A stretch of DNA of 64,000 nt from Nectonema munidae (lineage: Eukaryota > Nematomorpha > Nectonematoida > Nectonematidae). A model generated the notes under the pieces. The model ran no database searches, was not told where the DNA came from, and was given only the letters and a program-made list of their open reading frames with translations. The stretch lies in contig JAUIRK010000168.1 of NCBI GenBank assembly GCA_030549495.1, positions 496,001 to 560,000 on the forward strand. Reading direction: 5' to 3'. A program made the translations under genes and the position numbers. Of this stretch, positions 53,950 to 64,000 are shown one piece after another. The number at the start of each line of letters is the position of its first letter. Position 1 is the first letter of the stretch.

Positions 53950-54690
53950 CCCAACCGGTTGACCTATTTTAATAGATTCTTTAGGAAGAAAAAAAATGAT
54001 TTTTCTGAACTACTTAGGAAATCAGCAATATCTTTGGTGAGATATCTAAGTCTTATCATTAATGAAAAACTTAAATGCAAAATTCATATCCTTTATTTCT
54101 GCAATAAACGTTCGCATGTTATAGGAGTTTTAAAACATTGCAGAAAAATTTTTTTCTTTCAACTGTTTAATATTTCTTTGCAAATCTCTTTTTCCTCCTC
54201 ATTTATGTGTTGTAAATTGGGGCCATTCTCCCATTACCAAATTAATGTCTCTTCACAAAAAAAACTCAGACAAATATTTTGCAAAAGTTACATTACACAT
54301 ACATCTCTTCCATTCTATGAATTTTTTTTCCTAAGAGTGTCAGATATATAAAATGTAAAGATTGCAATTTGTACACTGAAATATGTTTGTCACTGATAAC
54401 CAGAGATTTTCGATAAATGCATCTCGAACAATTTTGAAAACAAAGATTCTCATGTAGATTTATAGAAAATATCATAGTCCAATCGTACAAACTTTCAAAT
54501 TCTAAACAAGACAATGAGCACAACATCTCACAATTTTATAATTCAAATTTAATTTTTTCCGCACTAATTTGCATTCAATCAAAAGCTTCAAAAATTTGTA
54601 CATGATTCATTTTTATCTGATTATAGCATAGTATGTTCAATTACCAATTGTTACTCTTGAAATAAATAGATATATATTTTTTATAATTTA
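53950..54690 (+). mobile_element. LINE fragment (CR1/Rex1-like), plus strand
   Basis: The frame 53959-54351 gives RYLSLIINEKLKCKIHILYF, CNKRSHVIGVLKHCRKIFFF and RQIFCKSYITHTSLPFYEFF. These correspond to the region after the catalytic core of non-LTR reverse transcriptases. Decayed frames continue to about 54620. GAAATAAATAGATATATA at 54658 may be the tail. Confidence 0.65.
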
Positions 54691-54699
54691 CTTACAAAG

Positions 54700-55095
54700 T
54701 CTATTTTATTTTTTTTTATTTCTGCATCTGCGATTTTTGAATTAAATTTTCTAACTCATAAGGCAGGCGTTCACTTCGGACTAATTGTACAGTGCTTATC
54801 CTAAAATATTAAATGTTACTTTCAACAACTGTTTTAATATTTTATCTTTGTTTTGCATTCGTGTTGTATGACTAAAATTTTTTTTTCATTTATAATAATG
54901 ATATTTGTTGAATTGATTGTTTTATACCACTTTAAAATTTATAATGAAAGTGTGAAAAGTTAAATTAATTTCTTCTTCTTTTTCTTAAAGTTAGACCCAA
55001 CAAATTATAATTAAGCTTCTTTGGATATCCCAGTTCCTTCAGAATTAATTCAAATTTACTAATATTTTTTTATAAGAAAAAACCATACTGTCAGA
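54700..55095. other. Nothing recognised
   Basis: AT-rich spacer between two LINE fragments of opposite orientation. Confidence 0.5.
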
Positions 55096-55101
55096 TTTCT
55101 C

Positions 55102-55700
55102 TTAATTAATTTTTAAATTATTATCAGAGAACAAAGAGAGAATTAAATTAGATAAGCCACAAAGATATTCATTAGAAATACTATGTCCAGATATTATTAT
55201 GCTTATATCATGAGCATATAGACGAGTTATTATATCCTTTAAAGATTCAGAAAAGTCATTGATATAAATATTGAATATTAGAGGACATAAAATAGGCCCT
55301 TGAGGTACTCCAGATAGTATACGTGCGTTCAAAGATGATTTATTATTTATAAAGACTGCTTGATATCTATTTTTCAAATATGATTTCATAAAAAGAGAGG
55401 AATTGATGGAGAAATCGAGATTTTGAAGTTTAGAAATCAGAATGCTGTGGGACAATAAGTCGAATGCCTTTGATAGATCCAAAAATAAAGTTATCACTTC
55501 TTTTTTAGCTTCTAATAAAAAAATATTTTGTTTATGGGAGATGAAGTGAAAATTTTCATTTGAAAACAGTTTTCTGAAACCAAATTGATAATTTGAGAAT
55601 AAATTATTTTTTGCTAAATAGGAATTGACATTCATAAACACTTCTTTTTAAAAACTTTAGATATGGAACTTATAATTGGAATAAGTCTATAGTTAACCTG
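55102..55700 (-). mobile_element. LINE reverse transcriptase fragment (CR1/Rex1/Jockey-like), minus strand
   Basis: The 179-codon frame contains NNLFSNYQFGFRK, FLDLSKAFDLLSHSILISKL, LSGVPQGPILCPLIFNIYIN and YAHD. These are reverse transcriptase motifs in the expected order. The catalytic Y-A-D-D is Y-A-H-D, so this copy lacks a catalytic Asp. Both ends are truncated. Upstream PIISSISKVFKKE extends homology to about 55690. Confidence 0.85.
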
Positions 55701-55734
55701 TTAAGACGCGATAATTAATATATATTCCCTTTAT

Positions 55735-55830
55735 GGTAACGGTAAAGGTAACGTGGGGTGTTTTCATCGAGAAGGCAAACCCAAGAGCTTGAGTTATCGA
55801 AATCCAGTAACCAACGTTACTCACGCCTCA
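55735..55830. repeat. SINE-like repeat, second copy
   Basis: It shares GGTAAAGGTA and TTTTCATCGAGAAGGC with 1406-1450. The B-box part seen in the other copy is not preserved. Confidence 0.4.
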
Positions 55831-56155
55831 TTAATGGCAAAATTATTGCCAAAAATTCGATTAAAATAATATGGTATAATAGTATGGAGAAATTTAAAAT
55901 TTAAAATTTAAAAATTCAAATTCTATTTAAAATTATATAAATATATATAAGCTTAATTTATATATAAATTTTATTTACAATTTATTTCCCATTTTTAATA
56001 ATAATATTAAGTATATAAATATTAAATCAATATTTTACTATATAATTTAGACTTCATATCGTAATATTACTATGTATTTTTTCAGTGGTGCGAATGCACC
56101 TTTAAAAATATATTTTTTTTTCTGATTGACCTTATCTCTTTATTTTCTATATTAG

Positions 56156-56232
56156 GGATGAAGAAATCATAAATACAATTTATTCCTGTTGTGAAGGATA
56201 TGGAAGATCTTTTGGAGATCATGGATGTCCAA
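56156..56232 (+). CDS. Isolated exon candidate: second half of an EMI domain
   Basis: Between a good acceptor (TTTCTATATTAG) and donor (CCA A|GTAATT) lies a 77-nt open segment encoding DEEIINTIYSCCEGYGRSFG followed by DHGCP. The Y-x-C-C-x-G-Y...G-C-P pattern is that of EMI domains in fasciclin/TGFBI/periostin-type matrix proteins (compare Y-E-C-C-P-G-Y...G-C-P). It would start in phase 2 and end in phase 1. No neighbouring exon was found, so it could be a lone exon of a gene with very long introns, or chance. Confidence 0.4.
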
Positions 56233-56610
56233 GTAATTTAAATAGCAATTTTTATCTTACTCTTCATATTTTTTTTATCTATTTTATATTTTAGAATCGA
56301 TTCAAAGAAAAAAATGATGCAAGGATTGAAAATATATAAGCTGACACAAAATTACATATGAGATAATTTTATATTTATAATGAAATGTTTACTTTATGTT
56401 GATTCAAACGAATACTATAATATAAATAATTTTGTTTTACTTATTATTAATTTCCCATTATAATAAAATTGTATGGAAAGTTTTCTTTTCAAAAATGTTC
56501 AATAAATTTGATAAAATTAAACCAAATTGCATTTATAGCGTGAGATGATTGTGAAATTATTAATTGAAAAAAATTTCATTTATATTTTAGAATAATGTAA
56601 GATTTTAGTT
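56233..56610. other. Nothing recognised
   Basis: AT-rich spacer. Confidence 0.5.
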
Positions 56611-56619
56611 ACAAATTTA

Positions 56620-58531
56620 GGATTAATTCACAGACCGATAAAATTAAACCAATTATTTGACATTGCTCATCAAAGTGCTAATAAATTAATCAAGTTACCA
56701 GAAGACCGTCAATTTCTCAACCTCCAAAGACAAGGTCGCAGAGGAAACATGACATGTGTAGATAAGGAATGGACAAAGAAAGAAGAAGGAATGATCAAGA
56801 GAAAAGTGTCCTTTGAAAGGTGTAAAGAGATGGCAAAAGAAAAGCAACGCCACTTTGGGGAAAGCTGCATTAGTGATGTGATTTTTTGCTCTGATTCAGA
56901 AACTACCGGCCAAGATTCAGAACAAGATAACACTACCAAGCCAATAAAACCTCCCAAAAAAGAAGATCTGACATTTCTAAATCAAAGACATCTCTAATGT
57001 CCAGCAATGTGACAAATGCGTTGGACACCTCAAAGGTCACTGACCGTCAAGCTATCTCCTTACTCGCAAATGCAGCACATTCTCTTGGTCACAGTGGTGA
57101 AGATTTGACATTGAGTTGTAGTTCAATTCGTAGGTAAGACTAACAAATAGAAAAAAAATGGCAAAGTTACAATGCAGATGGACCATTGTCAGTTCATTGG
57201 GATGGAAAGTTGCTGCCAGATATTACTGGATGTGAGAAGGTCGACAGGTTACCACCAATTTTTACCGGTGCAGATACAGATATTCTTCTTGGCGTTTCAA
57301 AATTACACAATGGAACAGGACAAACTCAAGCAAATGCCCTGATCGCATGCAATGATAAATGGAAAGTATCCAACAAAGTGACGGGCATATGTTTTGACAC
57401 AACAGCCAGCAACATTGGGCGTATCAATGGAGTCTGTATTCTGATTGAAAATGCACTAGGAAGAAATGTTTTACACTTTGCCTGCCGACATCACATCTTT
57501 GAAATAATCTTAGAAAAAGTCTTTACTGCACTACAAATAATCCAAACATCATCTGGGCCGGATATTGCCCTATTCAAACGTTTCAAAAAAAATGGTCTAC
57601 GATTGATACCCGTTCTTACTCAACAGCTTCAGAGACAAGTTAGATTGATGAATTTAAGGAAGATACAATTCAGTTTGTAAGAGAACAACTTAGTCAACAG
57701 CAATCACGGGATGACTACAGAGAATTTTTGGAGTTTACGGTCATTTTTCTTGAAGAGAATCCACCTTCGGGTGTTCATTTCCAAGCTCCTGGCGCTCTTC
57801 ATAGAGCGAGATAGATGGCAAAGGTAATTTACTGCTATAAAATGTGGATATTTAGAAAGCAGTTTAACTTGAAAGCATCTGAAGAGCACGGAATGCTGCA
57901 ATTTCTACTTTTTGTTGCAAGTCTCTACACGAAAGTCTGGTTTGGAGCGTCATCACCAGCCAAAGCTCCTCAAAATGATTTGACATTCCTCAAAAAGCTG
58001 TCAACGTATAGCAATTCAGTTGTCAAGAAAGCAGCTTTAAAATCTTTTAGCCAACATCTTTGCTACTTAAGTGAAGAAATGGTTGGCTTGACATTCTTTG
58101 ACTCGAGTGTGACAGAAGAGCAGAAAAAGCTGATGACTCATAACATTATAGAAAAGAAGGGTTCAGAGGTTCCACCAAGACGTTGTAACGTCCTCAATCA
58201 AGCAGATTATGAGAGAAAGCAGATCAGCGATTTTCTCACCAAGAACACGGTGCGTTTCTTTGAAGCTCTGGATTAGCCATAAACATTCCTAGGAATTCCT
58301 CCTGTAGAGTGGGCTGATAATGGAGACTTTCAGAAGGCCGCTAAAATTGTGAATTCCAGAAAAGTTGTCAACGATGTTGCTGAAAGGGCAATCAAGCTGA
58401 TTCAAGACGTCAACCGTAACCTAACTAAGAACGAAGAACAGCTCCAGTACTTAATGCAAGTTGTCAAAGAGCATAGGCATCTGTTTTCTGATGCCAATAA
58501 AGTTACATTGGTTGCTGAACTTTCTAAGTAA
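56620..58531 (+). mobile_element. hAT-like DNA transposase relic of an unnamed invertebrate family
   Basis: Coding pieces in order are KLIKLPEDRQFLNLQRQGRR and DKEWTKKEEGM; ISLLANAAHSLGHSGEDL; SVHWDGKLLPDITGCEKVDR with CFDTTASN and HFACRHH; EENPPSGVHFQAPGALHRAR; and VVNDVAERAIKLIQDVN with a final stop at 58529. The HWDGKLL...CFDTT...CRHH...VVND-AER order is one I associate with uncharacterised transposase-like proteins in many invertebrates. The C-x-x-H and D positions suggest a hAT-type RNase H fold (inference). Three frameshifts (near 56985, 57130 and 57650) and stops at 57812, 58274 and 58280 break it. No terminal repeats were identified. Confidence 0.75.
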
Positions 58532-59640
58532 CATATTTATGTGTGTTTCAGTTAATTTTTTCATAAATAAAACACAAATTATTACGACATATTTTTTCTT
58601 TTTAGCTCGTTTGTTATTGCTTTTTTCAAGTGTCATGTGCAACATTTAAAAAAAATTTTTCCATGAAATTTGGACTTAAATAATTGGAAAAAATATGGAA
58701 TCGAATTTTGTGTTCTAATCTAAAGATTTTAAAAAAAAAATTTTTTTGGACCACTCTAATTTATCTAAGTTTATAAATTTATTCTTTTTTTAGAGTAGAG
58801 AAAGTTTTGATGTTATTAGAGTGAAAAAGTCTTAGACTGTTGTATTTCTAAGGAATGATCCACGGCAAGAGAGCATCTTTTAGGCTTCTCGATAGCAGTC
58901 AATGAAAATAATTCATTTATTCTGATTTCATGTCACGTTTATCCACACACTTTGTTTCACGCCCATCTGTACAGGTGAATTTAATGAACCAGTAGTTACT
59001 TGTACATTTACGGGAAAAATATATGGATATAGCTGGGATTAGACTTTATTATGAAAATAAAATACGCTTGACATCCTATCTTCGACATATATTTATGTGG
59101 TACCTCAATTTTCAGGAAGTAGCGAAAAACTGACTATTAGCCAAATAAATATATTTATAGAGATTAAATAAACAAATTTTATTAAATACATCTTAAAGAT
59201 TTATTTAAGTAAAAAAATTAACAACAAAAGATTCTGCAAATAATTTTAACTTCTTATATCCCAATCAGTACTCAAGTGAAATTGTTTTGATAGATGTTGT
59301 GTTGGTTAAGAAATTGAATGCATTAGTTGACTTTGCATGTTGAAATTAGACTGGTGGTTTCTAGCTCAATGTTATTTTCTACCTCAGATTGATCGCTGAG
59401 CGGATTATACAGAGAGTGGTTTAGCCGCTGGTTTAATGAATTAACAACAATGAAAATATCATGCTCGGTTCTCCAAACCACGTGTGTAGATGGAAGCATG
59501 GATTACGAATTTATCAACATTTTTGTTCTTTACACATTTTTGCATGTTGTCACAGAACTTATTTCCTCTTGTCCTGATGAAATGACCACGAATGTTGTAA
59601 AATGCATATGAAGAATGCTTGTAGCTTGAAGCGAGTTAGA
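58532..59640. other. Nothing recognised
   Basis: AT-rich sequence 3' of the transposase relic; any terminal repeat is not evident. Confidence 0.45.
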
Positions 59641-59649
59641 AGTTTTAAA

Positions 59650-59895
59650 AGAGAATCGATTACAAACAGGATTTCATAAATGATAAAAAAATCTATCATG
59701 AAAATCCTAGAACTTTAATCTATGTAGCAAAATACCATGAGAAACAGTGTCGAATGCTTTTGAAACATCCATAAATATTGTGAGTACCCCATTAACAGAA
59801 TGTAAATTCTCGACAATATCATTTATAAGAAGATAAAGTAAAGTTTGGGTGTTGTGATATTTTCTGTATTAGAAAGCTTATTTTAGGCACGACAG
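59650..59895 (-). mobile_element. LINE reverse transcriptase fragment, minus strand
   Basis: On the minus strand it reads LLYLLINDIVENLHSVNG, then IFMDVSKAFDTVSHGILLHR, the F-x-D-x-S-K-A-F-D motif of non-LTR reverse transcriptases. It differs from the copy at 55102-55700, so it is a separate insertion or family. Truncated on both sides. Confidence 0.75.
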
Positions 59896-60160
59896 ATTCT
59901 TTTAAGAATTTTTTTTGTCCTTCATTTATTGTTTCGTCCAACTCCATTTTTTCAAAAATGTTTGAATGAACGTGAAGGACTTTTTCCCATTGCAGGTTAC
60001 ATTTTCAATTATTTCAAAATGTACAACTTTGAAACAATTGATTGTTAAAATTAATTTTGTGTTTTTTCCCCTGTTGGCATGAACAACATTAGCTATTTTA
60101 CCTTTTTTTGAACGAGCTTGAGAGCGTGTCAAGTGCAAGTTAAACTCGCTTTCATCAACA

Positions 60161-61412
<1,252 letters not shown>

Positions 61413-64000
61413 TCAGTCAAAAATATATGTTGTCATAGAAAATATATGATGAATTTATAACACTCAAATCTAATTGGCTGGATATATTGCCATTTCTAGC
61501 TCTCTTGTTTAAATAGTTTTTCCTATGTCACTCAAAAATATAATGGAAAATGCACCAAGAAGAGCACTTAGAACAGTTTTCTGTTTAATCTTCCTGTTCA
61601 GTATTAAAAAATTCCACAATGAAATTGTGATGACGAAATTATGTCTTTGCCTGTCATCTATTCAGTTCATAGGCTGCATTCTTATAATGAAGATGCACTT
61701 CTCCTTACAATGCTACTACACATTTCTATATATGCAAACTGTAAACCAACCAAAAAAGACTAAACAAACAACCGACAAATATACGGTGATGCCTTAATTT
61801 TGAAAATAGTAATATAATCTTTACCAGCATTTCTTGTATAATCGTTTTTACCGATTGCATCTAACCACCATGCCTATAATATAATCAACAACAATATCAA
61901 CCACTACACTATCATCTTCATCACATCAAAAACATCAGACTAATCATCAACAACATCATCATCATCATTTGTAGCAATTATCATGCAAGGTACTACCATT
62001 CTACTCACTCTATTGTAAAGTTTTTTTCTTTTTAAGTCTTTTTTATTTTTACATTTATTTAGAATTAATATTATTTTTTTATTATCATTTTATTAGAAGC
62101 TTTCTTTTTTATCTTTCTTGTCACATTTACAATCTATCACATCCTGCATTTCGTCATCCCACTCTTGTAGGAGAACTAATGCAAGAACAGCTACCAATTC
62201 ATGAAAATATTCACTGCCATGAATAAGATCTTTTATTAACATTATTCTAATTTTTTGCCAAATTATAAAAAATAGCCATAAAATTGATACTGGTGATTAA
62301 AAAGATGATTTGTAATGAAATTCGCCATTAATAAGCAACGTGTATACACACACGCACACTTACTTTTCCTCCTCTCAGTTTACACATGCAAGCTCACAAA
62401 TCATAAATATTCATAAAAATCGAAAATGTCCCTTTTCATGAAATCGAAATATCTCCCTATCTTATCATGTACAGCCAGACACACATATTGAAAGGCGAAG
62501 AGATCAAAATAATATGCATAATTACAATTTCACCAATCTCAAACGCAAAAAAAACATCTCTTATCATTTTCAAAACACTTCTTCCCTACTCAATCGAATC
62601 TTTTTTATCTGTTTTTAGAAACAAGTTACCATTTTTCATTAATTGCTATTTCATCAAAACACTTTGCTAAGAGTATAATTATATTTATTGTAAATCTTTT
62701 CTTAATATATGTTTGATTAAGATCTATAATAATGTTTGACATTAAATTAATCAAAACATTTAATTATATATTTGTAAATATGCATATTAGACCTCTCGTT
62801 CGGGGACAGTTTATCGATGGACTTTCCATCGATGGTCATTTGGTTGAACGGATCTCTTGTCTAACTATATAATAAAATAACGCTCTAATTAACTAATCAG
62901 ACACATACGGTATGGGATTTGTTAGAAAGAGCCACCATTCAGCCCTATGATCCTACGGCAGCACCCCTCCATCCCTAAATTCATATATTATATATAGAAT
63001 TAACCTCCATTTTTTCGTTCCTCAATAAGATTAGTTTTATTCAATGTGTTCTTTTAATATCGAATAGACACATTTCAATAGCCCACGCACCGCTAAAATG
63101 AAATAAGAATTTTCTACGCCTACATTCATTTACTCCAAACATTTATAGGGGAGTGGTGTCAAACTAGACGCGTTTTAAGGGCGCGATTTTCGCAGAAAAA
63201 TATATGACGCGCATAATTCCTGTTCATTAAGCTGTTTGCATGTGTATGACAACTAAACAAAAATATTTTTCCAGCCAGAAATTGCAACGTTATGTATTTA
63301 TTCTGACAATATTAATAAAATCTTTTAATATGTACTTTAAGAAACGTTTTTAGGGGCTAATTTCAAATTTTGTTTCTATTACTTCTGGTTGTAACTACAA
63401 TTTTATCAAAAAAATACATAAACTATATTCAGCTATCCTTCAAGAATATTTTTTAATGTTGGTAGAAATAAGGTTTAAAAAGTAGGTTAAAAATTCGCTT
63501 TTCATGAATCTATCAAAGTTAAATATAATTTTTATAAAGTTAATTTTTTTAATAATTTCTAACATAAAAACAAAATCAGAGGATTTATGATTGAATTTAC
63601 TTTTTTATTATATTTTATTTTTTTTAACGCTAACATATATTTTAGCCTTGTTTATTTAGTGTTAGGCAATAGGAAACCTAGACCAAGTGCAGCCCAGTTT
63701 GGAGACAAATTTTGTCTCCCCTTAAAAGTTCTAATAACGTTTCTAAACTCAGAAAACTATATTATATAGGTATGCAAAATAGCAAGGCAAACTGTAGCAA
63801 CAATTATTACCTTATTGGCCTATAATATTTGTAATCCATTTTCATTAATGATATATTAATACAAAAATTTGGTATATTATTAAGGCACATTTTTAAGAGC
63901 GCCCACCGAAGAAAACAAATATATCACTTATATTTCTCCCCCTACACCTACAAATGTGGTCCCTACTTGGATCGAAGTTAAGTAATTAGATATAATTTTT
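61413..64000. other. Distal region; scattered transposon-like ends only
   Basis: A palindromic stretch at 62800-62852 (ATCGATGGA/TCCATCGAT with GTTC/GAAC outside) and GTGGTGTCAAACTAGACGCG at 63154 look like transposon ends. GGAGACAAATTTTGTCTCC at 63701-63719 is a perfect palindrome apart from its centre. No gene is recognised. Confidence 0.4.

Noticed and set aside
53724-53954. 76-codon minus-strand frame as a gene
   Set aside because: It coincides with a dispersed repeat also found at 49177-49290 and lacks gene signals.
61525-61797. 90-codon open frame after the GAT array
   Set aside because: No recognisable domain, atypical composition and no supporting signals.

Overview
The window is strongly AT-rich, eukaryotic, and filled with transposon remains. 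The only gene seen at length is a kettin/Sallimus (invertebrate titin-like) muscle gene on the + strand. Its kettin-type immunoglobulin (Ig) repeats, each carrying the DFGYVAL signature and joined by short linkers of the form P-x-x-x-x-K-I-x-x-L-E, point to an arthropod. Base composition, long transposon-laden introns and the transposon mix would fit a crustacean such as a parasitic copepod, but that species-level guess is inference.

Positions 1-41437 hold the 3' part of the muscle gene. I resolve 24 exons by reading frame, splice sites and intron phase, giving 1485 codons in the window and ending at a TGA at 41435-41437. A Pro/Glu/Lys-rich segment (exons 2-3) is followed by nine Ig domains. 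Every Ig domain is split by a phase-1 intron in the same Gly codon, and all nine second-half exons are exactly 144 nt. Eight introns are tiny (51-64 nt) and fifteen are large (743-4903 nt). The large ones carry hAT and piggyBac remnants, MITEs, LINE tails and tandem repeats.

From 41438 to 64000 no further muscle exon is seen. This half is a graveyard of non-LTR retrotransposon fragments (CR1/Rex1/Jockey-like reverse transcriptase pieces on both strands), copies of a dispersed element built of ~140-bp tandem repeats, a decayed hAT-like DNA transposon (56620-58531) and a ~1.25-kb (GAT)n array. One isolated exon-like segment (56156-56232) resembles the second half of an EMI domain, as found in fasciclin/TGFBI-type matrix proteins, and may belong to a second gene.

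The most notable signals are the 144-nt symmetrical exon cassette; a 94-nt near-perfect hairpin in the first intron (pre-miRNA-like or a tiny foldback element); a dispersed element with internal ~140-bp repeats at five loci in both orientations; a 68-bp inverted repeat; and a complete hAT-type MITE with a perfect 8-bp target duplication.
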